Shown here: piece after piece, positions 51,619-59,715 of the stretch | Position numbering within the stretch: position 1 is the first letter of the stretch | Layout of the letters: every line of letters begins with the position of its first letter | DNA from: Streptomyces californicus | GTDB lineage: Bacteria > Actinomycetota > Actinomycetes > Streptomycetales > Streptomycetaceae | Length of the DNA stretch: 64,000 bases | Assembly (NCBI RefSeq): GCF_000717645.1 | Contig: NZ_JNZZ01000013.1 | Coordinates: 124,001-188,000 of the forward strand | Reading direction: 5' to 3' | Position numbers and translations under genes: made by a program | Notes under the pieces: model-generated | The model's input: the letters and a program-made list of their open reading frames with translations, nothing else | What the model was told of the DNA's origin: nothing | The model's database searches: none

Positions 51619-52117
51619 CCTGCTGGCCAAGTGCGAACGATCGGCCCTCCATTTGGAGATGAGGGATGTCTACGCCGTCGACAAGGAGAAGGGCCCGTTC
51701 GCTGAGTGGCAGGCAGGCTTCCGCCCCGACCCGACAGACCGCGCGACCTGGTGGCGGCCCTGGCTCGACCTGGTCGCCGAGACCGTAGGCCGCGGCGTCG
51801 TCATACGCCGGGCCCGCATCGTGTCCGAACCCGTCAGCGAGTACATCCGCTACGAGCACTCCGGCACCTTCACCAACATCGCCGCCGGTGAACAGGTACG
51901 GTGGCTGCCCCGCCGTCAGGCATCCGACATCTCTCTGCCCGGTAACGACTTCTGGCTGTTCGACGACCGTCTCGTCCGGTGGAACCACTTCGGCGGCGAC
52001 GGCTCCTCGCAAGGGCCGGAGCACACTACCGACTCGACGGCCGTGAAGCTGTGCGGGAAAGCATTCGAAGCCGTGTGGGATCGCGGCATACCGCACGACC
52101 AGTACGACATTCGCTGA
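51587..52117 (+). CDS. DUF6879-family protein
   Basis: This 176-residue protein is recognised by KGPFAEWQAGFRPDPTDRAT, GRGVVIRRARIVSEPVSEYI, RYEHSGTFTNIAAGEQVRWL and PGNDFWLFDDRLVRWNHFGG. Members are nearly always coded beside XRE/DUF5753 regulators in streptomycetes, and the pair may work as a regulatory or toxin/antitoxin-like module (inference). It overlaps the upstream small gene and lies 25 nt before the XRE gene. Confidence 0.85.
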   Translation: MPSNAPTAFADLLAKCERSALHLEMRDVYAVDKEKGPFAEWQAGFRPDPTDRATWWRPWLDLVAETVGRGVVIRRARIVSEPVSEYIRYEHSGTFTNIAAGEQVRWLPRRQASDISLPGNDFWLFDDRLVRWNHFGGDGSSQGPEHTTDSTAVKLCGKAFEAVWDRGIPHDQYDIR

Positions 52118-52142
52118 CAACCGCCCCCGGACAGGCCGGCAC

Positions 52143-53018
52143 ATGACCACCTCCCCCTCTTCCTCGGCCCAGGCCGCGCGGGAAGTCGTCGCAGGACGCC
52201 TGCGGGACCTCCGCAAGGGAGCCGGACTCACGGTCACCGAGCTGGCCGCCGGGTGCGGTTGGCACCACGCCAAGACCTCCCGGATCGAGAACGCACGCAC
52301 CGCCCCCTCCACCGGCGACATTCGCCGGTGGTGCCGCGTAGCCGGCGCGGAAGCCCTGACCGAAGACCTCATAGCCCAGTCGCTGCACGCCGAATCCATG
52401 TACACCGAGTGGCGCCTCCAGGTCCGCCAAGGACTCGCGCAGCTACAGAACAGCTCCGTTGCCTTCTTCCGGCAGACCGAACTGTTCCGCGTCTACTCCT
52501 CCTCGCTCGTCCCCGGCCTCCTCCAGACCGAGGGGTACGCCGCCGCCGTTCTCGCGATGAGCGCCCGATTTCGTGAACTGCCCGTCGATGACAGCACCGA
52601 AGCCGCCCGGGCCCGGGTCGAACGTTCCCGCGTCATCCACGAGCGGGGCCACCGCTTCGTCCTTCTCATCGAGGAGGCCGTCCTCCACTATCGGATCGGT
52701 GACGCCGACACGATGGCCGCCCAACTCGGCCAACTCCTCACCATCGGCGCCCTACCCGCCGTGTCGCTCGGCATCATCCCCACCACCGCGCACCGCGAGC
52801 AGTGGCCGCGTGAAACGTTCCACGTCTACGACGATTCGCTCGTCTCCATCGAGCTGACTTCGGCCCGGGTTCGCATCACCCAGCCCAGCGAGATCGCCTT
52901 GTACACGAAAGCGTTCGAGGAACTGCGACAGGCTGCGGTGTACGGCGCAGAAGCACGCGCCCTGATCGTGAAAGCCATCGACGCCCTCGGCTGGCCCGAG
53001 CACCGTGCAGGGCGATGA
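52143..53018 (+). CDS. XRE-family regulator with DUF5753 domain
   Basis: This 291-residue regulator has an HTH (residues about 15-70; AGRLRDLRKGAGLTVTELAA, CGWHHAKTSRIENARTAPST). A DUF5753 domain follows (FFRQTELFRVYSSSLVPGLL, GHRFVLLIEEAVLHYRIGDA). These regulators are very common in streptomycetes and normally act with a small DUF397-type or DUF6879 partner. It is the last gene of the 51355-53018 cassette and ends about 300 nt before the leader of CRISPR array 2. Confidence 0.92.
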   Translation: MTTSPSSSAQAAREVVAGRLRDLRKGAGLTVTELAAGCGWHHAKTSRIENARTAPSTGDIRRWCRVAGAEALTEDLIAQSLHAESMYTEWRLQVRQGLAQLQNSSVAFFRQTELFRVYSSSLVPGLLQTEGYAAAVLAMSARFRELPVDDSTEAARARVERSRVIHERGHRFVLLIEEAVLHYRIGDADTMAAQLGQLLTIGALPAVSLGIIPTTAHREQWPRETFHVYDDSLVSIELTSARVRITQPSEIALYTKAFEELRQAAVYGAEARALIVKAIDALGWPEHRAGR

Positions 53019-53041
53019 AGTTACGAAGCTACGGTTACGTC

Positions 53042-53072
53042 CCCGAGGGAGTGGGGGTAGCCCCAACTCGGG
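53042..53072 (+). terminator. Hairpin after the XRE gene
   Basis: CCCGAG...CTCGGG with an inner AGTGGGG/CCCCAACT arm lies 24 nt after the XRE stop. It is a probable terminator without a T-run. The rest of 53073-53250 shows no gene. Confidence 0.45.
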
Positions 53073-53251
53073 CCGATTGATCTGGTCGTGGCGACGGCGC
53101 GTCATGCGCATACAGAGCTGTCGCGTCGATGCACTCCCCCTCAGCGCCAACGAGATCGTCACCGCCCCCGCAAGGCTCCGACCTACGATCCGGTCGCGGC
53201 TGCACCTCCTCGCAGAAACCGCGAGAAGCCCTCCCCTGCAATGAGGGACGT

Positions 53252-53371
53252 GCAGAATGACTTCTGTCGAGCATCAAACAGGTCGATTCACCCCGAAGGT
53301 CCTGCATGACCGTTTCTCAAGAAGTTAGCAAAAACGAGCCTACCGCCGCCTAAACCCGCAGGTCACGAACA
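53252..53371 (+). promoter_or_regulatory. Leader of CRISPR array 2
   Basis: A GCAGAATG box (53252-53259) lies 47 nt before the micro-ORF ATG; the same box precedes arrays 3 and 4 at 49 nt. The stretch ACCCGCAGGTCACGAACA abuts the first repeat and is shared with array 3. This is probably promoter and Cas1-Cas2 integration-site sequence. Confidence 0.6.
53306..53353 (+). CDS. 15-codon micro-ORF in the leader of CRISPR array 2
   Basis: ATG 53306 to TAA 53351-53353 encodes MTVSQEVSKNEPTAA. GAAGG lies 6-7 nt upstream (53295-53299). The stop is 18 nt before the first repeat. Compared with array 4, three of eight differing codons are synonymous (GTT/GTG, AGC/AGT, GCC/GCT). Confidence 0.5.
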   Translation: MTVSQEVSKNEPTAA

Positions 53372-53583
53372 GTGCTCCGCGCGCGTGCGGGGGTGGTCCC
53401 GTGCCGATGGGGTCGAAGGGGCTGTGCATGAAGTGCTCCCCGCGCGTGCGGGGGTGGTCCCGGAGTCCTCCGCCTCTACCGGCACATCACCACGTGCTCC
53501 CCGCGCGTGCGGGGGTGGTCCCCCGTACAGGATCGTCTCGCGCCGACAGTGGTAGTGCTCCCCGCGTGAGCGGGGGCGCCCCC
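53372..53583 (+). CRISPR. CRISPR array 2, type I-E-like, 4 repeats
   Basis: 29-bp repeats of the GTGCTCCCCGCG subtype lie at 53372, 53433, 53494 and 53555, with three 32-nt spacers. The first repeat has a C-to-G change (CTCCGCG). The last is degenerate, marking the trailer end. It is oriented like array 1. Confidence 0.95.
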
Positions 53584-53708
53584 TCCACACCCCCACCCGG
53601 CTCCACCCAGCCGGCCAGCCGGGCGCCCCTCCCCAGTCGCGATACGTACCCCCACAGCCCCCGTCCACCCGACAACACCGCAGGTGGCGTGCCCTATGGT
53701 CTCCGTTC

Positions 53709-54728
53709 ATGAGCCGAACCACGCCGCCCCGCCCGGTGAACATCGAGGCGCTCTTCCCGAAGCTGGGCGCGTTCCGCGGTACGACGACGCGGCTGCACCC
53801 TCGGCCCGGCCGTCCGGACGCGGCGGCCAGTTCGGTCGGCGGCCCCATGCTGTGGCCGGCCGACGAACCGTGGCCGGTCTGCACCGAGCCGCACAAGCGC
53901 AGCAGCGGGTACCGCATCGCGGACGTACGACGTGAGCGCCAGGTGCTCGCGGACGCCTGGGCCCGGGACCGCCCCACCGATGAGGAGCGGGACCTGCTCA
54001 AGGAGCTGGGCCGCAGGCACCGGCAGCGCGAGATCGCCGACACCGATCCGATCCCGCTGGTCGGCCTGGCCCAGTTGTATCGGCGGGACGTCCCCGGCCT
54101 CCCTCCCGGCCCGGACGGATGCGATCTGCTCCAGGTCTTCTGGTGCCCGTTCGAGGCGCACGGGCCAACCCGCTACGGCCTGGCCCCGCACGTACGCTGG
54201 CGCCGCTCCGACCACGTAACCGTGCCGCTGGACACGCCGCCGCAACCGGCGCTGGTCGGCTTCAAGGGCTCGATCGCCGAACCCTGCGTGCTGCACCCCG
54301 AAGTGGTCGCGACCTACCCGTACGCGGACTCGCTCCCGCCCAGGCTGTGGAGGAAGATCGACTCCTGGGAGGACGCGGAAGCACGCAGGGCGGAACGGCG
54401 CGACCAGGACGAAGAGCCACCCACCTACCACCACGACCTGTCGATTCCCCAAGGGTTCCGCGTCGGCGGATTCCCCTCCTGGCGCACGACCGACCCCCAG
54501 GCAGTGAACTGCGAAGCCTGCGCAGCCCCCATGAACCTGTTGCTGACGCTCGACAGCTACGAGTGGAGCGAAGCCGACGGCAGCTGGATGCCCATCGAGG
54601 AAGGCAACATCGCCGAACGCCAACGGGACCGCTGCCCCACCCAACTCGCCTTCGGACGCGACGGCTTGCTCAACATCTTCGCTTGCCAGGCCGACCCTGG
54701 GCACCCGCACCGCTGGAGCCTCCAGTAG
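53709..54728 (+). CDS. YwqG/DUF1963-like hypothetical protein
   Basis: This 339-residue soluble protein shows VGGPMLWPADEPWPVCTEPH, PIPLVGLAQLYRRDVPGLPP, DLLQVFWCPFEAHG and LLLTLDSYEWSEADGSWMPI. Such segments occur in DUF1963/YwqG-like proteins that monitor or bind other proteins. A late CEACAAP Cys pair may bind zinc. It follows array 2 and is flanked by a gap of about 330 bp (54729-55060) in which I see no gene. Confidence 0.65.
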   Translation: MSRTTPPRPVNIEALFPKLGAFRGTTTRLHPRPGRPDAAASSVGGPMLWPADEPWPVCTEPHKRSSGYRIADVRRERQVLADAWARDRPTDEERDLLKELGRRHRQREIADTDPIPLVGLAQLYRRDVPGLPPGPDGCDLLQVFWCPFEAHGPTRYGLAPHVRWRRSDHVTVPLDTPPQPALVGFKGSIAEPCVLHPEVVATYPYADSLPPRLWRKIDSWEDAEARRAERRDQDEEPPTYHHDLSIPQGFRVGGFPSWRTTDPQAVNCEACAAPMNLLLTLDSYEWSEADGSWMPIEEGNIAERQRDRCPTQLAFGRDGLLNIFACQADPGHPHRWSLQ

Positions 54729-55060
54729 TACGCGCCGCCCTCTGCGGCCGGACGCTCCCGTCACCCGCGATCCCCGAGCCGGACACCGTAGCCTGACTCC
54801 CGTACGCAGTGGTCGGCGCACTCAGAGCGCGCGGCGGGTTCACGAGAACGAACAAGGCCGACGCACCGACGGAACGCTCGGCGCGCTCGCCCCGATTCCA
54901 GGGCCCTACCGATCTACGCTCCTGATGGCGGTGACGTCCCGAGCGATGAGTTTGCCGCACCAGAAGGGTCTCTCCTTCGGACGTTCGTACCGACGCCCAC
55001 GTGCTCCGGACCCGGTGCGGCCCAGAACACGCGCCACGACACGTGACAGGAGACCTCCCT

Positions 55061-55717
55061 ATGGCCGGCTCGAAATCGGCAGTAGATCGCCGCCCGACAG
55101 CCGCGATCTGGCCGCTGATCCATGCTGAGCGAGCGGCACTGGCAGCCGACCTCGCAGATCTGTCCGACGACAGGTGGTCGACTCCGTCCCTCTGTACCGA
55201 ATTGACCGTGCGCGAAGTACTCGCGCACATCACTGCGGGGGCGAGCCTCAACGCCTTCCGCTGGATGGTCGGCGTGATCCGCTGCCGCTACGACTTCGAC
55301 AAACAGGTGGCGATGCGACTGGCCGAACAGCTCGGCGCGACCCCGGCCGAGACACTTGAGCGCTTCCGCCGCGTCGTCACCAGCACGACCAAGCCGCCCA
55401 TCCCCGCCCTGGCGATGCTCGGCGAGACGGTCGTCCACGCGGAGGACATCCGTCGGCCGCTGGGCATGCGTCGGGACCACCCGACCGAAACCATCACGAT
55501 GGTGGCCGAGTACTACCGGGGGACGGACCTGGTGGTCCCCGCCAAGGGCCGCATCGATGGCCTGCGCCTGGTCGCGGACGACGGTCCGTTCGCGACCGGT
55601 TCCGGGCCCGTCGTGTCCGGCAGCACTCTGGCTCTGATCATGGCGATGACCGGACGTTCGGCGCACCTCGATGACCTGCAAGGCGACGGGGTCGAGCGTC
55701 TCCGAGAGCGCTGCTGA
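55061..55717 (+). CDS. Maleylpyruvate-isomerase/DinB-family mycothiol-dependent protein
   Basis: This 218-residue protein of the TIGR03083-like family has IHAERAALAADLADLSDDRW, a metal-binding His in VREVLAHITAGASLN, and LGETVVHAEDIRRPLGMRRD (a second His). Members use mycothiol as cofactor or act as metal-binding bundles with unknown substrate. AGGAGACC precedes ATG 55061. The segment 55718-56347 that follows has no supportable gene. Confidence 0.82.
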   Translation: MAGSKSAVDRRPTAAIWPLIHAERAALAADLADLSDDRWSTPSLCTELTVREVLAHITAGASLNAFRWMVGVIRCRYDFDKQVAMRLAEQLGATPAETLERFRRVVTSTTKPPIPALAMLGETVVHAEDIRRPLGMRRDHPTETITMVAEYYRGTDLVVPAKGRIDGLRLVADDGPFATGSGPVVSGSTLALIMAMTGRSAHLDDLQGDGVERLRERC

Positions 55718-56059
55718 GCGACGCGACGGCACGGACCAGCCCCTCGACGGCGAAGGCGGCGACCAGTGAGCGACGAAGGCGTACGCACCCGCCTCTCATG
55801 ACCGTCCACCCCTTGGTCGCCCCGAGCCCGCGCGGAAGTGGAGCGACAGGGACGAGCACCGGTGTCAGTGCCCACGGCGGCGCACCGCTGACGAAGAACA
55901 ACCGCCCATCACCGCCGGTACGCGCCTCACACCTATCGCCGCACGACGCGCTCGGCGTAGCGAACAGGGATAGGTACGTGCGCGCGTGGTGCGGTACGAA
56001 GAGTGGCTTACGCAGCACGGGAGTTACGCGCGACTCGCAGCACTCGCACGGGCCCCGGA

Positions 56060-56260
56060 GCACCCCGCATCCGGATCTCAAGGCCCGAGCCCCGAGACCT
56101 GAGCTTCGAGACCCAGGCTTCGGACTTCGGGCTTCAAGATCCGAGTCCCGGGGTGGTCGGGTCACTCGTGGGGAGTACGGAACGGAGGCGCGGGCCCGAA
56201 GCTCGGGTCCCGGGTCCCAGATGCCGGGATACGAGCCCCGAGACCCGAGCGCCTTCGTGC
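56060..56260. repeat. Degenerate CGAGACCCGAG-type repeats in gene-free DNA
   Basis: Irregular copies of CGAG(A/C)CC(C)GAG and GGCTTCGGGC-like words fill about 200 bp before the frameshifted gene. No period long enough for a CRISPR or minisatellite call is present. Confidence 0.4.
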
Positions 56261-56347
56261 GAGCACAGACCAAAACGACCCCGACACGGTGCTGCGAACA
56301 CCGGGCCAGGGTCTAACCACAAGATCTCCACCTAGAAAGCCGATCTC

Positions 56348-57594
56348 ATGGCTACTCAGCACCTTAGTCCCGTCCCGCCCGCTCCCGTGATCTCCCACGC
56401 CTACCCGATGGCGAAGCCGGGCTACGGCAAGCGCAACGCCCCCGACCAACGTCCGCCCGCACGCGAGGACTTCGCCCTGCTCCCGGCCCGCGAACGCTAC
56501 GTGGCAGGCTTCATCGACCGCCTGCCCCAGGCCGCGGCGATGAGCGTGAAGCAACTGGCCAAGCACCTGCCCCTGTACGGCCAGCAGGCCATCGGCACCT
56601 CGCTGAACAGCCTCTCCGTCGCGGGCCACCTCCGCCGAGTCCGCTCCAGACTCACCACGGGCACGAGGGAGGCGAGGTCCGCTGGACCTTCCGCACGTTC
56701 TGGTCCCGTACGGCACGCGACAACGAGTGGTGGAACGCCTACCTGGCCACGGAACACTGCATCCAGGCCATCACCCCAGCAGACGTCGCCGCGCCTGCGC
56801 CGCCTTGGACGTCTTCCACGGGAGCGCTGACACCCTGCACCACGGCCGAAAAGCGTCAGCAGCCGTCCACGCCGACGCAAGCCCAGGCCGCGCAGCCGAC
56901 CCCTGAGGCCGCCACCGCCGTACCGCAGCAACGCCCCCCGGCCCCGACGTCAGCCCCGCACGGGTCCCCTCACCGCGATCAGCCCCGGACCACCGAGGAC
57001 GTGGCGGATGCAGCGGCCGTCCCAGACCCGGAGCGCGCACCGACGGCCCCGACTGCGGCACCCGTACAGGCGTCCCCCACCGCTGGCGAGACCCCGGCAA
57101 CCTTCCAGGCCACACCCGAACCCGGGCCGTCCGACGCCTACTTGGCGCTGGCACGTCTGGGCCGTAACGACCACCGCCTCGCACTCTCCGCAGCGGACTG
57201 CACCACCCTCGAACCCCTCGCCACCGCCTGGCTGGCACGCGGCATCACCGTCGACTACCTGACCACCGCCCTCACCGCAGGACTCCCCGCCCACATCGAC
57301 TCCCCCGCCGGCCTCCTCCACCGCCGCCTCACCGACAAAATCCCACCCCACATCCCCAGGGCGACAGAAGACCGATCGCCGGACACCAAGGAACCAACCC
57401 ACGAAGCGCTACTGGTCGAATGCACCAACTGCCGCCGCCCAGGCCCCCCGCAAGCCCTCCCCGACGGCCTCTGCCGCCCCTGCCACCACGCACACACCAC
57501 CGGAAGCAACGACACCACCGCACCCACCACAGAAGAAATCGCCACCGTCAAAGCCCACATCGCCAACCTCCGCAACCTCCTCAAACCCGCCTGA
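56348..57594 (+). pseudogene. Conserved streptomycete HTH-type gene broken by a 1-nt frameshift
   Basis: The first frame (ATG 56348) encodes VISHAYPMAKPGYGKRNAPD, ERYVAGFIDRLPQAAAMSVK and LAKHLPLYGQQAIGTSLNSL, then drifts after TTGTREAR. The next frame continues the same protein from about 56664 (EVRWTFRTFWSRTARDNEWW) without a stop. It goes through a Pro/Ala-rich linker to AYLALARLGRNDHRLALSAA, the Cys pair ECTNCRRPGP plus LCRPCHHAH, and ends at 57594. The loss of one G in the GGG at about 56662-56664 explains it. Repaired, the protein would be about 415 residues: a MarR/HTH-like N-terminus, a linker and a zinc-binding C-terminus. A sequencing error is possible. Confidence 0.75.
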
Positions 57595-57715
57595 CCCCCA
57601 TTCGACAGCCCGCCGCTGGGCTGGGCTGGCACACCACACCCCCGGGGGGGGCAACCCCTCGGAAGGCAGAACCGCGCCCCTTCCACCGAAGCCCGGACGA
57701 TGAGAACAGCGGTGG

Positions 57716-57837
57716 GCAGAATGGCATCAGCCGAACCACACACGCGACCCCTTTGTGAAGGAAGACGAGATATGCCGGTTTCTCAACAACACAGTAAAAA
57801 CCGCCTCCCCGTCACCTAAACCCGCAGGTCACGAACA
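57716..57837 (+). promoter_or_regulatory. Leader of CRISPR array 3
   Basis: GCAGAATGGCATCAGCC (57716-57732) also occurs before array 4. TTCCACCGAAGCC further upstream is shared too, so leader homology with array 4 extends about 160 bp. ACCCGCAGGTCACGAACA abuts the first repeat. Confidence 0.6.
57772..57819 (+). CDS. 15-codon micro-ORF in the leader of CRISPR array 3
   Basis: ATG 57772 to TAA 57817-57819 encodes MPVSQQHSKNRLPVT. AAGGAAGACGA lies just upstream as ribosome binding site. The stop is 18 nt before the first repeat. SQ and KNR are shared with the array 4 peptide. Confidence 0.5.
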   Translation: MPVSQQHSKNRLPVT

Positions 57838-58171
57838 GTGGTCCCCGCGCACGCGGGGGTGGTCCCCGTGATGGGCATGGCGCGAGGGATGGCGCCGAGT
57901 GGTCCCCGCGCACGCGGGGGTGGTCCCAAGACGCCTGGGGACACCCTGAGCGAGCACGTGTGGTCCCCACGCACGCGGGGGTGGTCCCATCGCGGTGGGC
58001 CTGGTCCTCCTCCTCCAGGGGTGGTCCCCGCGCACGCGGGGGTGGTCCCACAGCCGCGCTCGTGAACTGGCGGATCACCACGTGGTCCCCGCGCACGCGG
58101 GGGTGGTCCCCTCGACGGCGAGTCCCTGGCGCTGCGCCTCTAGTGGTCCCCGCGCACGCGGGGGTGGCCCA
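57838..58171 (+). CRISPR. CRISPR array 3, type I-E-like, 6 repeats
   Basis: 29-bp repeats of the GTGGTCCCCGCGCACGCGGG subtype lie at 57838, 57899, 57960, 58021, 58082 and 58143, with five spacers of exactly 32 nt. The terminal repeat ends GGTGGCCCA. The leader is on the left. Confidence 0.96.
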
Positions 58172-58222
58172 CGCACCATCGCTTACGTGAGATCACGGCC
58201 TCGAAGCCTGGAAGGGCGGAAC

Positions 58223-58468
58223 CTACGGCCCCTGCTCCGGCGGGTTCCGTGACCATCCGAGCCCCTGCCCGCCGGCCCCGATCCGGCGCTCCGGAAGGCC
58301 ATAGATTCCGAAAGGCGGGAACAGGTCGACGCGGCGCGGGTAGTCGCCCTCCGCGCACGCCCGACACAACAGATCCCGGCCCCGATCGGTGTGCCGCACG
58401 GCAGTCACCGGAGCGCGCCAACATGCCTCGCACGTGCGGACATCCGTGATCGACAGATCGGGGCTCAT
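58223..58468 (-). CDS. Small zinc-binding hypothetical protein (81 aa)
   Basis: The ORF encodes MSPDLSITDVRTCEACWRAP..., with TCEAC and LCRACAEGDYPRR spaced as a zinc ribbon. ATG 58468 overlaps the TGA of the upstream 97-aa gene (ATGA). It is part of a three-gene minus-strand set next to array 3. No family is recognised. Confidence 0.6.
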   Translation of the reverse strand: MSPDLSITDVRTCEACWRAPVTAVRHTDRGRDLLCRACAEGDYPRRVDLFPPFGIYGLPERRIGAGGQGLGWSRNPPEQGP

Positions 58469-58758
58469 CCAGCACCCTCAAGCGCAGTGGCCCCCTCGTG
58501 ACACGGACAGGCGCACGTCGGCAGACGGCACAGGGCATGCACACCGGCCAGGTCTGTCACCAACGCGCTGCGACACACCACGCTGCACGGCCCGTCCGCA
58601 CCGGCCGACAACGCGTCCAGCGCTACAACCGGCTCCCCGGCCTCATCGCCCCCGGTGATCGGATCACCTCGCCACAGCAATGTCGCCCCATGCTCCGGGT
58701 GGCTCGCTGCCGCCCCGGCCGAGCGGTCGCCTGCGCCCCCGTCCGCGTACCGCCTCAT
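58465..58758 (-). CDS. Small Cys-rich hypothetical protein (97 aa)
   Basis: The C-terminal part DGPCSVVCRSALVTDLAGVH, then ALCRLPTCACPCHEGA carries CxxxC and a CxCxCH cluster. ATG 58758 with GAAGGGCG upstream is the likely start; the frame is open further upstream but the sequence there looks random. It is translationally coupled to the 81-aa gene. Confidence 0.55.
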   Translation of the reverse strand: MRRYADGGAGDRSAGAAASHPEHGATLLWRGDPITGGDEAGEPVVALDALSAGADGPCSVVCRSALVTDLAGVHALCRLPTCACPCHEGATALEGAG

Positions 58759-58906
58759 CCGCGCGCCCTTCGCCAAGCACGACCCAACCGCACGGCCGTG
58801 GAACAGGATTCCCCGGAACGGCAGGTGGCGCAGGAGTGGGTGTGGCTGAGCCAGGCCCGGTATGCCAACTCCCCTTCCTGCGTCCGCGTCCCTTGCACCG
58901 CCCCAG

Positions 58907-59167
58907 TCACAACGTCCCCGCTGCGGTGGGTTGCGAGCCCTTGAGCAGGTGCACGACACGATCAGCGCACTGCTTCTCACGCCCTCGTTCCCCGACACCG
59001 TCAAGGGAGCTTGTGACGTACCGCTCTCCCTCCGCGACAATCTCCTGGGTGAGGAAGGGCTGCGTCGGATCCGTGACGTGCAGGCGCAGTTCGGGTTCGA
59101 GGGCGACCACCCGCAATCCTTGATTGCGCAGGTGCCCCGCCAGTCTTTGCAGGTCGGTGGCGTTCAT
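58907..59167 (-). CDS. Small hypothetical protein (86 aa)
   Basis: The ORF encodes MNATDLQRLAGHLRNQGLRV, VALEPELRLHVTDPTQPFLT, QEIVAEGERYVTSSLDGVGE and so on, with an even, soluble, protein-like composition and AAGG before the ATG. I recognise the style of small conserved streptomycete proteins but not a function. It is the first gene of the minus-strand set and is divergent from the DprA-like gene 63 nt away. Confidence 0.65.
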   Translation of the reverse strand: MNATDLQRLAGHLRNQGLRVVALEPELRLHVTDPTQPFLTQEIVAEGERYVTSSLDGVGERGREKQCADRVVHLLKGSQPTAAGTL

Positions 59168-59230
59168 GCCTTGACCGTCTCAAGAGAGTCGGCCGCAAGG
59201 TATATGACAAGCTATGACAGGAAGTGGATC

Positions 59231-59680
59231 ATGAGGACGATCGCCATCACCGGCACGCGTCGGACGGGGCACAAGAACCCTGCCGAGTACGCCGACCTCT
59301 TCGAGCAGTACCTCGGGCCCTTCGCTCAGAACGCACACTTCTACATCGGCGGCGCAGCGGGTATCGATTCGCTCGCCCTCCTCTGGCTCGCCGACCGGAC
59401 CACCTCGGCCATCACAGTCGTCGCGCCGGGCACCATGTCCCGTCAGCCTCCCGAGGCGCGTGATGCCGTCGCCCGTTCGAGGGACCGCATCAAGGAGGTC
59501 GTGGAGCTCGGAGCCACCGAACTGCACGCTCCGGCCTACCACGCCCGTAACCGATGGATGGTCGACCGTACGTCGATGACCATCGGGTTCCCCCACGCCA
59601 CGGAGCCGTCGACCGGTACATGGCAGACGATCGAGTACACCGCCGAGCAAGGCAAGCCGCGACTGATCGTGCCGGTATAG
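59231..59680 (+). CDS. DprA/SLOG-like Rossmann-fold protein
   Basis: This 149-residue protein has TIAITGTRRTGHKN at the N-terminus and the nucleotide-binding YIGGAAGIDSLALLWLADRT motif, typical of DprA/LOG-like (SLOG) folds. ITVVAPGTMSRQPPEARDAV and ATELHAPAYHARNRWMVDRT follow. DprA itself is longer and binds ssDNA. SLOG proteins can sense nucleotide signals or remodel nucleotides, including in defence systems. AGGAAG sits 9 nt upstream. Its position beside CRISPR array 3 makes a defence role worth testing (inference). Confidence 0.65.
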   Translation: MRTIAITGTRRTGHKNPAEYADLFEQYLGPFAQNAHFYIGGAAGIDSLALLWLADRTTSAITVVAPGTMSRQPPEARDAVARSRDRIKEVVELGATELHAPAYHARNRWMVDRTSMTIGFPHATEPSTGTWQTIEYTAEQGKPRLIVPV

Positions 59681-59715
59681 CCACGAACAGCCACGCCGAG
59701 CGTCACCATGAAGAC

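Noticed and set aside
55718..56347. Several short ORFs in the gap before the frameshifted gene
   Set aside because: They are Arg/Pro/Ser-rich and run through degenerate CGAGACCC repeats, with no ribosome binding site and no family resemblance.
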